A stretch of 64,000 nt of DNA from Rhizobium sp. TH135 (GCF_002855515.1 NZ_PKRP01000009.1:97868-161867), one strand, 5' to 3'; counted from the stretch's first letter, positions 15,545 through 23,927 are shown. The notes: a model not told the origin generated them from the letters alone. Made by a program: numbers and translations.

Positions 15545-17947
15545 ATGCTGACAGCCCGCGAACGCATCGAACGGCAGATGAACAATCCGTCGCTGGTCAG
15601 GCTGCATCGCAGGCTCAGCAGGCTGACCTCGACGGTGACGATGATGAACACCGGCGCGCATCCGGATGACGAACAGAGCGGCATGCTCGCCTGGCTGCGC
15701 CTCGGGCTTGGCCTGCGTGTCGTCATCGCCTGCTCGACCCGCGGCGAAGGCGGGCAGAATGCGCTCGGGCTGGAGCGCCTGGGTGCCCTCGGGGTCATGC
15801 GGTCGCGCGAGATGGAAGAGGCAGCCCGTGTGCTGGATGCCGATATCCACTGGCTGGGCCATGGCCCGGCGGATACTGTCCATGACTTTGGTTTTTCCAA
15901 AAATGGCGACCAGACCTTTGTCCGCTGGGGAGAGGACCGCGTCGTCGAACGTCTCGTGCGCGCCTATCGCCAGGAGAGGCCTGATATCGTCATCCCGACC
16001 TTCCTCGATGTTCCAGGTCAGCACGGCCATCACCGCGCCATGACCCGGGCTGCGGAAACGGCCCTGGCGCTGGCGGCGGACGCGACTGCCTTTCCTGAGC
16101 ACTTCGACGAGGGACTGCAGCCGTGGACGGTTGCCAAATACTACCTGCCGGCCTGGTCCGGCGGCGGCGATACCTATGACGACGAGGTGCCGCCACCCGA
16201 GGCGACCGTCTCCGTCACCGCCATCGGTCGCGAGGCCGCAACTGGCGCGGAGTTCGACCGCATCGGCGAGTGGTCGCGCTACTTCCACGCTTCGCAGGGC
16301 ATGGGCCACTGGCCGCGCCAGGTCGATACCGTCTGGCCGCTTCATCTGAAGATTGCGGCCGGAGGATCAAAGGCGGAGCGGTCGATCCTTGAAGGCTTGC
16401 CGGCCTCTCTTGCCGCTCTGGCGGATCTCCCCGGCCTCTCGGAAGACGTGGCGGCCGCGCTGCGCACGGCACATGATGCCATTGGTGCCGCAGTCACCAC
16501 CTTTCCCGATCGCGTCGCCATCACCGCAAGTCTTCTGAAAGCTGCGCGGGCGCTTGATATCGTCGCCACATCAGCGCCAGATGCTTTCACCGCCCAACAC
16601 GGCCACCGTGTCGAACGCAAGCGACGCGAGCTCGATGACGCGATCGTCGAGGCCGCGGCGCTTTTCGAGCGCGCCTATGCCGACCCCGCAGCGATTGCTC
16701 CCGGTTCGGCGGCGAAACTCATCGTCGAGCTGGGTGAGGGGGCAAAGCAGACCAGGGTCAAGGTCGAGCCTGTGTTGCCGTCTGGCGTGTCGGCTGCTCT
16801 CCAGGCGGAGGGTCCGGATGTCAGCTTCGCCTTGGCGGCCGATGCGGCGACGCCATTGTCGGAACAGTTTCTGCCGGGCTGGTCTGCGCTAGGCGGCAAC
16901 GGCCATGGCCATATCAGGATCTCCACCGAGATTGATGGGCGGCCAGTCTCCGCGCCGTTTGATCTGGAGGAGCCCTTTTCGGTCTCTCCCGCGCAATCGC
17001 TGACGCTTTCGCCTGATGCGTTGCTGGTGCCGCTGGACAGCTCACGCAGTGCGTGGCCGGTGCAGGTCGAGATGACCGGTCCATCGGCCCTCCTTTCGTT
17101 CGATGCTCCTGACGGTTGGACGATGACCCCGGCCGATAGTGGCTGGGTCGCTTCGCCGGCTGGCGCGTTGCGTCCGGGCCTGGTCGAGGTGGAGCCAAGG
17201 CTTGGCGGTCGTCCGGCATTCCAGATCGCGCCGATCTCCTTCCGTCATATCGGCCGCACTGCGTTCCGTCAGCCATCTCTTCTGAGGATCCTGTCGCTGG
17301 ACCTGATCCTGCCGGAAGGCGCTAACGTCGGTTATGTCGGCGGCGGTGCCGACCGTGTCGGTCTTTGGCTGTCGCGCATGGGTCTCAAGGTGACGGAGCT
17401 CGATGCGGCGGCGCTGGCGGGCGATCTGTCGCGATTTACCACTATCGTCGTCGGGATTTTTGCTTTTGGCATCCGCAAGGACCTGGCAGCGGCGACCGAA
17501 CGCCTGCACCGCTTCGTCGAGGAGGGGGGGCATCTGCTTACGCTCTACCATCGCCCGACCGATGGATGGCGCCCCGGTGAAACGCCGGTTCGGCGTATCG
17601 AGATTGGCAGCCCCTCGCTACGCTGGCGCGTCACCGATCCCGATGCCGAAGTGACGGTTCTCTCACCCGGCCATCCCCTGCTATCCGGCCCAAACCGGAT
17701 CGGCCCGGAGGACTGGAGCGGCTGGAACAAGGAGCGCGGACTTTACTTCGCCGCGCAGTGGGACGATGCCTATGAGCCGCTGCTTTCCATGCATGATGTC
17801 GACGAGCAGCCGCTGAAGGGAGCACTGATTTCCGCAGCGATCGGCAAGGGGCGCCACACCCATACCAGCCTCGTTCTGCACCACCAGATGGATAAGCTGG
17901 TCCCTGGCGCCTTCCGGCTGATGGCCAATCTCGTGCAGCCGGCGTGA
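15545..17947 (+). CDS. PIG-L (LmbE-like) deacetylase with long C-terminal extension
   Basis: This 800-aa protein has the PIG-L zinc-deacetylase domain at about 30-260: AHPDDE at 38-43 (zinc-binding His-Pro-Asp-Asp with the catalytic Asp) and GQHGHHRA at 158-165 (further zinc and catalytic His). Family members remove acetyl groups from N-acetylglucosamine-containing substrates such as GlcNAc-PI, GlcNAc-inositol and GlcNAc-malate. A beta-rich middle follows, then a Rossmann-like domain (about 590-800: VGYVGGGADRVGLWLSRMG, FVEEGGHLLTLYHRP, GPEDWSGWNKERGLYF) resembling a class I glutamine-amidotransferase/ThuA-like fold. No signal peptide is evident, so it is probably cytoplasmic. It lies 18 bp after the ROK gene and is translationally coupled to the EamA gene. 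I infer N-deacetylation of an imported acetylamino sugar conjugate. Confidence 0.85.
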   Translation: MLTARERIERQMNNPSLVRLHRRLSRLTSTVTMMNTGAHPDDEQSGMLAWLRLGLGLRVVIACSTRGEGGQNALGLERLGALGVMRSREMEEAARVLDADIHWLGHGPADTVHDFGFSKNGDQTFVRWGEDRVVERLVRAYRQERPDIVIPTFLDVPGQHGHHRAMTRAAETALALAADATAFPEHFDEGLQPWTVAKYYLPAWSGGGDTYDDEVPPPEATVSVTAIGREAATGAEFDRIGEWSRYFHASQGMGHWPRQVDTVWPLHLKIAAGGSKAERSILEGLPASLAALADLPGLSEDVAAALRTAHDAIGAAVTTFPDRVAITASLLKAARALDIVATSAPDAFTAQHGHRVERKRRELDDAIVEAAALFERAYADPAAIAPGSAAKLIVELGEGAKQTRVKVEPVLPSGVSAALQAEGPDVSFALAADAATPLSEQFLPGWSALGGNGHGHIRISTEIDGRPVSAPFDLEEPFSVSPAQSLTLSPDALLVPLDSSRSAWPVQVEMTGPSALLSFDAPDGWTMTPADSGWVASPAGALRPGLVEVEPRLGGRPAFQIAPISFRHIGRTAFRQPSLLRILSLDLILPEGANVGYVGGGADRVGLWLSRMGLKVTELDAAALAGDLSRFTTIVVGIFAFGIRKDLAAATERLHRFVEEGGHLLTLYHRPTDGWRPGETPVRRIEIGSPSLRWRVTDPDAEVTVLSPGHPLLSGPNRIGPEDWSGWNKERGLYFAAQWDDAYEPLLSMHDVDEQPLKGALISAAIGKGRHTHTSLVLHHQMDKLVPGAFRLMANLVQPA

Positions 17948-18831
17948 CTGGCCCTGCCCAACCGGACGCTGTGCTGGCGCGGGAAAGCGATCCCCGCGCC
18001 GCCATCGGCTGGCTGCTGCTGGACATGGCGCTCGTGTCAGGCGGGATGACGGCGCTTGTCAAGGCGCAAGGGGTGACCTATCCGCCCTTCCAGCTGGTGT
18101 TCATTCGGGCGATGATCGGCCTGGTTTTCATCCTTCCCCTGATCTGGCGCCACCGCCGGGAAATGCGCAATGTTCGCCATCCCTGGCGGAACATCGTCAG
18201 GATTTCCTGCAACGCGATTGCGCTGACCAGCAATTTCCTGGCGATTACCATATTGCCACTCGCGATGGTCAATGCCGTCGGTTTTTCCAGGCCCTTGGTG
18301 ACAATGGCGCTTGCCGTGGTGATGCTGGGCGAAAGGGTGAGCCGTATGCGCTGGATCGGGGCATGCCTTGCCTTTGTCGGGGTGCTGGTCGTGATCGCGC
18401 CCGGCACCGCAAGCTTCGATGCCAAGGTGCTTGTCATTCTCCTGTCCGTGGTGTTCGGGGCCCTGGCCACCGTCCAGACCCGCGCGCTGAAAGACGAGAA
18501 CCTCACCGTGATGATGGTGTTCTACACCGTGGGGCTGGTGGTCATCACTGCCGTTCCCGCCATCATGACCTGGCAGCCGGTCAGGCCGATCGACTGGCTG
18601 CCGCTGCTGGGGATCGGGCTTCTTGCCCAGCTGGGGCAATATTGTTTCCTGCGGGCCTACCGTCTTGCCGATGCCAGCGTATTGGCGCCGGTCGGCTACC
18701 TGTCCATCGTGGTGGTCACCGCCGTCGGCTATTTCGTGTTCGGCGAGGTGCCCGCGCTGCATGTGGTCGCCGGTGTTGTTATCATCCTCGCCGCCTTGCA
18801 GGGGGCGGCCCTCATCGAACACAGGCGATAG
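17944..18831 (+). CDS. EamA-family (drug/metabolite superfamily) transporter
   Basis: The 295-aa protein has about ten predicted membrane helices in two EamA repeats: FQLVFIRAMIGLVFILPLIW with PLAMVNAVGFSRPLVTMALA in the first, and LADASVLAPVGYLSIVVVTA with FGEVPALHVVAGVVIILAAL in the second. It starts at GTG, overlapping the PIG-L stop by 4 bp (GTGA), so it belongs to the ROK operon. Such proteins usually export metabolites or toxic analogues. Here it may expel a by-product of the pathway. The gene ends just before the pseudogene cluster, which includes another EamA tail. Confidence 0.85.
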   Translation: MTGPAQPDAVLARESDPRAAIGWLLLDMALVSGGMTALVKAQGVTYPPFQLVFIRAMIGLVFILPLIWRHRREMRNVRHPWRNIVRISCNAIALTSNFLAITILPLAMVNAVGFSRPLVTMALAVVMLGERVSRMRWIGACLAFVGVLVVIAPGTASFDAKVLVILLSVVFGALATVQTRALKDENLTVMMVFYTVGLVVITAVPAIMTWQPVRPIDWLPLLGIGLLAQLGQYCFLRAYRLADASVLAPVGYLSIVVVTAVGYFVFGEVPALHVVAGVVIILAALQGAALIEHRR

Positions 18832-18853
18832 GCATCAACAGGCCGTGTCGCTA

Positions 18854-19178
18854 TCAGCGATCACCGGCCTGCTGGAAAAGGAAGACGGTCGTTGCCAGCT
18901 CCAGCGTTGGCCACAGGATCAGCAATGGATCGTCGAAAATGAACATCCGATACTAGAACAGCTTTGCGCCCCAATCGGGAAGCGAGGGGTCTGCCTCCAG
19001 ACCAATGAAGGCGAGCGAGGCATATGCGATGGCCGCGGCGCCGGACTGGTTGCCGATATAGCTTCTCAGTAGCGGCAAGGTATTGGGCAGCAGGTGTCGA
19101 AACAAACATGGTCGAGGGCGATACGCCGATCGCCTCGGCGGCCAGGATAAAGGGTTGCGCCAGCACCCGCTTCGACAC
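18854..19178 (-). pseudogene. C-terminal remnant of DppC/OppC-type peptide ABC permease
   Basis: The frames read leftward give FILAAEAIGVSPSTM, then (after a one-base shift near 19105) FRHLLPNTLPLLRSYIGNQ, AYASLAFIGLEADPSLPDWG, a TAG where Glu is expected, and a last part ending FLFQQAGDR with a TGA at 18854-18856. This is the cytoplasmic loop and last two spans of a dipeptide/oligopeptide permease of the DppC type. The 5' part has been replaced by an IS3 fragment at 19179. It is non-functional. Confidence 0.85.
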
Positions 19179-19471
19179 ATCGAGCATCGCGTCGGCCAGG
19201 AGGCGCTTCAGTCTGCCATTCTCATCTTCCACAGCCTTCAGCCGATTGGCCTCAGCTATTTCCATGCCGCCATACTTCGAACGCCACTTATAGAAGGTCG
19301 CGTCGCTGACGCCGTATTTGCGGCAGAGCTCAACAGCCGAGAGCCCGGCCTGACGCTCCTTCAAAATACCGATGATCTGCTCGTCGCTGAAACGGGAACG
19401 CTTCATTCTCTGTCTCCTCCTTCGGAGAACAGACTAACCTCAAACCGAGGACATTCCAGGGGAGCAGGTCA
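19179..19471 (-). mobile_element. truncated IS3-family element, orfA 5' part and one terminus
   Basis: From an ATG at 19406 leftward the frame reads MKRSRFSDEQIIGILKERQA and continues GLSAVELCRKYGVSDATFYKW, then AVEDENGRLKRLLADAMLD. This is an IS3 OrfA of the IS407-like sort. It stops matching after ADAMLD, where it fuses to the permease remnant. The right terminus is at about 19470 (complement of TGACCTGCTCCCC). The rest of OrfA, all of OrfB and the other terminus are gone, so a deletion has removed most of the element. It is unrelated to the IS3 element at 5937. Confidence 0.82.
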
Positions 19472-19474
19472 GTC

Positions 19475-19628
19475 CAAAGTCCTGGTAGGAGCCGCCACCG
19501 CAAGCCTGATTGCAGGCGAACGCCTGCACACGCATGAAATGATCGGGGGAGGTCTGGTCCTCGTGCCTGGCCTGCTGGAGGTTCTACCTCGTAAGCAAGG
19601 GAACGAAGAGGGTGACGTAAGCGAGTAG
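19475..19628 (+). pseudogene. C-terminal remnant of an EamA-type transporter
   Basis: The frame ending at 19628 reads SKVLVGAATASLIAGERLHT and HEMIGGGLVLVPGLLEVLPR, which matches the last two helices of an EamA transporter (the GERL turn followed by a glycine-rich helix). It begins directly at the IS3 terminus. The upstream part of the gene is missing, so it is a truncated remnant. It is not the 3' end of the intact EamA gene at 17944. Confidence 0.7.
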
Positions 19629-19637
19629 CGTCACCCT
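19609..19637 (+). terminator. hairpin at the end of the EamA remnant
   Basis: AGGGTGACG (19609-19617) pairs perfectly with CGTCACCCT (19629-19637) around an 11-base loop that includes the stop codon. There is no T-run, so it could terminate weakly or be a leftover structure. Confidence 0.4.
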
Positions 19638-19869
19638 GTAATTTGGTGGAGTAAGCTATCGTCTGGGCTCACATGAATGTCTGATACTTTGGCTCGTGGA
19701 GCAGGAGCTCACTGTCTGCTGTCGACCCCAAATCTTCAATTCCAAATCACCATGAGACGCGAAGCGAATTTCATTCGATTACCTTGAGCGCTATTCGGAC
19801 TGTGGTCTCCGCTGCCCTCCAGGTGTCGGGTTCCATTGGCAGCTTTCCTTGTGACGTGCGTGCGGAAAT
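19638..19869. other. intergenic spacer with no recognised gene
   Basis: This stretch lies between the remnant cluster and the 3' end of the leftward aldo/keto reductase gene. It is lower in GC than its neighbours, and no reading frame or repeat of note was seen. Confidence 0.5.
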
Positions 19870-20931
19870 TTACACCATCCCGAGATCGTCGAACGAGGCG
19901 TGCAGCGCCCGGTCCGCGGGCGACAGGCGGTCTGCTGCGAAATTGTGCTGATGCCAGTATGGGTAGATGTAGGGCGGGCGGCTCACCAGATTGAGCCGGG
20001 ACAGCTCGGCTTCGGAAAGCTTGAGACTGGTGGCCGCGATATTGTCGCGGAACTGGTTTTCGTTAAGGCCGCCAACCACGAGTGTCGAAATCGCCGGCCG
20101 CGACAGCGTCCAGGCGAGGCTGACCTGGGCGACAGATACACCTCTTTCCGTCGCGATTTCCTCGAGCACGTCGACGATCGTCCACAGTCGTTCTGCATCG
20201 CGAATGGGCGGTTCGCTCCAACCTTGCGCCTGTCGCGACTGTTCCGGAGCCTTGTTGCGTCCGAAGGCGCCCGAGAGAAGACCGGCGGCGAGAGGGCTCC
20301 AGACCATCACGCCAAGCCCCTGGTCTACCGATAGCGGGATCAGCTCGTAGTCCGCCTCCCGCGCTTCGAGTGTGTAATGGATCTGCTGGGTCACAAAACG
20401 CGGCAAGCTCTTGCTCTCCGAGATCTGCAGAGCCTTCATGATATGCCAGCCGGAATAGTTCGAGCAGCCAATGTAGCGGATCTTGCCTTGTTGCTGCAGC
20501 GTAGCCAGCGCCTCCAGCGTTTCATCGAGAGGCGTCAGGCCGTCCCATTCATGCATGAAATAGATGTCGATGTGGTCACGCTTCAGTCGCTTGAGCGACC
20601 GTTCGCATTCGCGAATGACATGGTAGCGAGACGCGCCATCGTCGTTGGGCCCGTCGCCGATCTTCATGCGTGCCTTGGACGAAATCAGGACGTCATTGCG
20701 CTTGGTTCCCAGTGCTTCGCCCAGGATTTCTTCCGACCGCCCGAGGGAATACATGTTTGCCGTATCAAAGAGATTGACCCCGAGGTCGATGCAACCATCG
20801 ATCAGGCGGCGCGCCTCCTCGACCCCCTGGTTGGCAACCTTGGCAAATCCACCAACACCGCCAAATGAAAACGTGCCCATGGATATTGCGGATACCTTGA
20901 GACCCGAACGGCCCAGAGTTCTGTATTCCAT
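19870..20931 (-). CDS. aldo/keto reductase
   Basis: This 353-aa NAD(P)H-dependent oxidoreductase has the (beta/alpha)8 AKR fold. The catalytic tetrad is visible: Asp and Tyr in NLFDTANMYSLG (about 54-65), Lys in DVLISSKARM (about 80-89) and His in DIYFMHEWDG (about 122-131). The N-terminus MEYRTLGRSGLKVSAISMGT is typical of the YajO/Tas-like subgroup. It is the last gene of a leftward operon after the LacI regulator and the racemase-fold gene. It is probably the step that reduces or oxidises the carbonyl of the sugar or polyol taken up by the divergent importer. The start is supported by GAGGAGAATGAA. Confidence 0.9.
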   Translation of the reverse strand: MEYRTLGRSGLKVSAISMGTFSFGGVGGFAKVANQGVEEARRLIDGCIDLGVNLFDTANMYSLGRSEEILGEALGTKRNDVLISSKARMKIGDGPNDDGASRYHVIRECERSLKRLKRDHIDIYFMHEWDGLTPLDETLEALATLQQQGKIRYIGCSNYSGWHIMKALQISESKSLPRFVTQQIHYTLEAREADYELIPLSVDQGLGVMVWSPLAAGLLSGAFGRNKAPEQSRQAQGWSEPPIRDAERLWTIVDVLEEIATERGVSVAQVSLAWTLSRPAISTLVVGGLNENQFRDNIAATSLKLSEAELSRLNLVSRPPYIYPYWHQHNFAADRLSPADRALHASFDDLGMV

Positions 20932-20947
20932 TTCATTCTCCTCGAAA

Positions 20948-21643
20948 TCAGTCGCTCGACATGCGCGAAAGGCGAAGCAATCCGGCGATATGGTCCATGC
21001 CGAGCTCGGGGCTTGTCAGGTAAGGTCGATGTTGTGGGCTGGAATGAAGGGCGCGCGCCATCGATGCCTGGGCGAGGACGACGAGTTCGACGTCGCTCGA
21101 CAGCGCCTCGTAGGCGTCGCGGACCAACGCGTCATGGCCTTCGCGATCGCCGTTTCTCAGGCGAGCGAATGCATCGGAACAGAGCCTCGGTACGAATTTG
21201 CACCGGCGGTTCAATCTCTCCGCCGTCTGTTGAAGCAGGCGCGTGGTTGGGTCGAGCGTTGTTGGCAATGTGGCGAGGACGCCAATTGTCGATGCTTGAG
21301 AAACTGCCTTTTCCGCCATGCCTCTATCGATCCGATAAAGTGGCGTCACGGTCTTTGCGGCCAGCGCATCGACAGCCTCACCGAGCGTCGAACAGGTGAC
21401 AATAATGGCGCTGCTCCCGCCATTTTTTGCGTCATCGACATGCTTTGCGAGCCGATCGGCAACGTCTTCGCCCACGTGGCCCCTCTCAATCGTCTGCAAG
21501 AGCAGGCTCTCATCCGAGATTGAAGAGAGTTGCCAGTCTGGCAGCCGTTCTGACGCAAGCGAACTGAAGAACGATTCCAGCGCGGGCACGGTATGGATGA
21601 AAGTTAGTTTCCGTACCTGTGCCATCGGCCGGTCCGCCTTCAT
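20948..21643 (-). CDS. Asp/Glu racemase-fold enzyme with a single active-site cysteine
   Basis: The 231-aa protein shows the Asp/Glu/hydantoin racemase pattern. FIHTVPAL is near the start, IIVTCSTLGEAVDAL holds the first catalytic Cys (about 84), ASTIGVLATLPTTLDPT is in the middle, and VELVVLAQASMARAL (about 184-198) stands where the second Cys would be. That second position is Ala/Ser, not Cys. Two-base racemases need both cysteines, so this protein may be an isomerase or decarboxylase variant rather than an amino-acid racemase. The ATG overlaps the LacI stop (ATGA). Its place in a polyol locus suggests it acts on a sugar-derived acid or ketone, which is an inference. Confidence 0.75.
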   Translation of the reverse strand: MKADRPMAQVRKLTFIHTVPALESFFSSLASERLPDWQLSSISDESLLLQTIERGHVGEDVADRLAKHVDDAKNGGSSAIIVTCSTLGEAVDALAAKTVTPLYRIDRGMAEKAVSQASTIGVLATLPTTLDPTTRLLQQTAERLNRRCKFVPRLCSDAFARLRNGDREGHDALVRDAYEALSSDVELVVLAQASMARALHSSPQHRPYLTSPELGMDHIAGLLRLSRMSSD

Positions 21644-22719
21644 TCTGCGGGCTGTTGGAGCTTTTGTGCTCGGTTCTTGCTGCGCTGAACAAGCTTTTCA
21701 TGGCTTCCGCGCAGCACGAGATCCGCTCCGACCTGGATCTTCACGGACGGCTGGGGCTCGGCCGAGTTGATTAGGTCATCCAGGATGGTCACGGCCAGGT
21801 AGCCGATCTTTCGTTTGGAAACCTCGATCGTCGTCAGCCCCGGATCCATCGTTGCGCTCTGGGGCAGGTTGTCGAATCCGATGATCGAGACATCATCAGG
21901 GATTTTCAGGCCGTGTTCTCGCAGTGCGCGGATGAAGCCATAGGCGATGATGTCATTGGTACAGAAATAACATTCAGCCAGATCCAGTCCGTCTGCCAGC
22001 AACTGCCGGGTATCGCTGTAAGCGCCGTCATAGGTCGATTCCACCGAGAGAACGTCGGTCTCGTCAACGGTCAGGCCCAGCCGTGCCATGTTCTTGAAAA
22101 AGGCATCGCGGCGAAGCTTGAAATTTGTCGTTTCGACGTGCGAGGCAACAAAGCCTATCCGCCGGAAGCCCTGCTGGTGAAAGCGCGACAGCACCTTGAA
22201 GACCGCATCCTCATTGTTCATGTCGACGAAATTGGCGTCGATGACATCGAAGAACGTATCGATGAATACCGTGGGATAGCCCAGTCCCTGGATCAGTCTG
22301 ATGTCGGCTTCTGTCAGCTCGGTTCCGAGGGCAACAACACCCGAGATTGGTGATCCTGCAAGCGATTCTGCGACTGAACTGATCGGCTGTCCTTCGAAGC
22401 TTACCACTTCGAGCGTGTAGTTGCGCCGGGTGGCCTCGGCGGACATGCCATCAATGTAGTCCGAGATAAACACGCTGTGGTCGCGGTTTACGGTGTGGCC
22501 ATGTTTGGCGATCTTCAAGAACCGGAGGGTTTCGCCCGGTTCGGCGGTCGATTTGCTTGTCCTCGGCACGTAGTTGAGGCTGGCCACCGCTTCGAGCACT
22601 TTGGCGCGCGTGACACCCGAAATGTCACCTTTCCCGTTCAGCACCAGCGATACGGTTGCAGCAGAGACACCCGCGGCCTCCGCTATGTCTCGGATCGTGA
22701 GATTCTTGCCGTTCTTCAT
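21640..22719 (-). CDS. LacI-family transcriptional regulator
   Basis: The 359-aa repressor has a textbook HTH at the N-terminus (LTIRDIAEAAGVSAATVSLV, then LNGKGDISGVTRAKVLEAV) with the hinge helix region following. The periplasmic-binding-protein-like effector domain includes GVVALGTELTEADI, FIDTFFDVIDANFVDMNNED, GFRRIGFVASH, FCTNDIIAYGFIRALREHG and DVSIIGFDNLPQS. It is divergent from the ABC/DhaKL operon and is the first gene of the leftward unit. Candidate operators lie at 22751-22760 and 22861-22891. It presumably responds to the imported sugar or its ketose derivative. Confidence 0.93.
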   Translation of the reverse strand: MKNGKNLTIRDIAEAAGVSAATVSLVLNGKGDISGVTRAKVLEAVASLNYVPRTSKSTAEPGETLRFLKIAKHGHTVNRDHSVFISDYIDGMSAEATRRNYTLEVVSFEGQPISSVAESLAGSPISGVVALGTELTEADIRLIQGLGYPTVFIDTFFDVIDANFVDMNNEDAVFKVLSRFHQQGFRRIGFVASHVETTNFKLRRDAFFKNMARLGLTVDETDVLSVESTYDGAYSDTRQLLADGLDLAECYFCTNDIIAYGFIRALREHGLKIPDDVSIIGFDNLPQSATMDPGLTTIEVSKRKIGYLAVTILDDLINSAEPQPSVKIQVGADLVLRGSHEKLVQRSKNRAQKLQQPAE

Positions 22720-22750
22720 CGCTGTCCCGAATGCTGCATCTGCGAGATAA

Positions 22751-22760
22751 TTTACTAAAC
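22751..22760. promoter_or_regulatory. possible LacI half-operator near the regulator start
   Basis: TTTACTAAAC matches the right arm TTCACTAAAC of the dyad at 22861-22891 at 9 of 10 positions. It lies 32 bp upstream of the regulator's ATG, a suitable place for autorepression. Confidence 0.4.
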
Positions 22761-22860
22761 AAGGTGACTGTTAAGCGCGATGTTTACGGGAATTGCGATA
22801 GGTTCGCAACGAGAATTGCGCTCAAAATAGGGCTTGCCACAGGGTTTCCGCTTTGTTAGC

Positions 22861-22891
22861 GTTTAGTGAAGTCGTGAAACGTTCACTAAAC
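22861..22891. promoter_or_regulatory. long inverted repeat, candidate LacI operator of the importer operon
   Basis: GTTTAGTGAA (22861-22870) is perfectly mirrored by TTCACTAAAC (22882-22891). Nested within is GTGAA-ACG-TTCAC (22874-22886), similar to LacI-family sites. It ends 13 bp before the permease ATG at 22905, so a bound repressor would block transcription or early elongation. The GGGAGGAG ribosome site follows at about 22894. Confidence 0.6.
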
Positions 22892-22904
22892 ATGGGAGGA
22901 GACC

Positions 22905-23927
22905 ATGCGGGGAACCGGCGGCCAATTCGTGATGCTCGTCATCATGAACGCCCTGCTGCTTGTTGCTGGAGTGCTGATCTCCGGCGGCTCCTTTCTGTCA
23001 CTGTTCAATCTGCAATCCATGGCAGGTCAGGTCCCCGAAATCGGGCTTCTGGCGATCGGCGTGATGCTGGCCATGTGTGCCGGTAATGGCGGGATCGACC
23101 TGTCGGGTATTGCGCTCGCCAATCTGTCCGGTGTTGTTTCTGCGGTCTTGATGGTCGCCTTGCTTGGCCCATCTGCCGATCCGACCAGCTTCAGCATCGG
23201 ATTTATGGTTGGTTGTCTCGCTGTCGGTTTTGCTGGCGGACTTTTCAACGGCATACTGATCGCGCGCTTCAACATTACGCCGATCCTGTGCACGCTCGGC
23301 ACGCAGATGGCCTTCATGGGTCTTGCCGTTGTCATCTCTCAAGGTCGCGCCGTGACCGTCGGCAGTCCTGCACTTCTGTGGAGCCTCGGCAATGACATGC
23401 TTTTCGGAGTGCCGATCAGCTTCGTCATCTTCATTGTTGTCGCAACAGCAATCGGAGCCGTGCTGAAATACACACCCTATGGTCTCTGGTTGATGCTGAT
23501 GGGCACCAATCCGAAGGCTGCCACCTTTGCCGGCTTCCCCAAAAGTGCTGTCATTCTGGCAACCTATGCCCTGTCAGGGACCCTGTCTGGGCTGGCCGGC
23601 ATCATCATTGCGGCCCGCAACGTCAACGTGAAATTCGACTATGGCAGCTCCTATCTTCTGATTGCGATCCTGATCGTTGTGATGGCGGGCGTTCGTCCCG
23701 AGGGTGGGTATGGCCGAGTCGTCTGCGTCGTACTGAGCGCCGTTGCGCTTCAGCTCATGTCGAGCCTTTTGAATTTTGGCGGTCTTTCCAATTTTGTCCG
23801 CGACTTTGCCTGGGGAGCCCTGCTTCTCACCTTCCTCGCGGTCGGCCGTTACGACGTGATCGGCTTCTTCGCACCGATGCGTCGCTCTGAAGATCCTTCG
23901 GCGTCGGTCCCTCAATCGCCGAAGTAA
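22905..23927 (+). CDS. RbsC-type sugar ABC transporter permease (first of two)
   Basis: This 340-aa membrane protein of the ribose/xylose-type (CUT2) permease family has about eight to ten spans. It carries GNGGIDLSGIALANLSGVVS, equivalent to the GGIDLSVGS motif of RbsC, then NITPILCTLGTQMAFMGLAV, and GTNPKAATFAGFPKSAVIL as the cytoplasmic ATPase-contact loop. It opens the rightward operon. A second, different RbsC-type permease lies at 26612, so the importer is probably a heterodimer. Confidence 0.9.
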   Translation: MRGTGGQFVMLVIMNALLLVAGVLISGGSFLSLFNLQSMAGQVPEIGLLAIGVMLAMCAGNGGIDLSGIALANLSGVVSAVLMVALLGPSADPTSFSIGFMVGCLAVGFAGGLFNGILIARFNITPILCTLGTQMAFMGLAVVISQGRAVTVGSPALLWSLGNDMLFGVPISFVIFIVVATAIGAVLKYTPYGLWLMLMGTNPKAATFAGFPKSAVILATYALSGTLSGLAGIIIAARNVNVKFDYGSSYLLIAILIVVMAGVRPEGGYGRVVCVVLSAVALQLMSSLLNFGGLSNFVRDFAWGALLLTFLAVGRYDVIGFFAPMRRSEDPSASVPQSPK

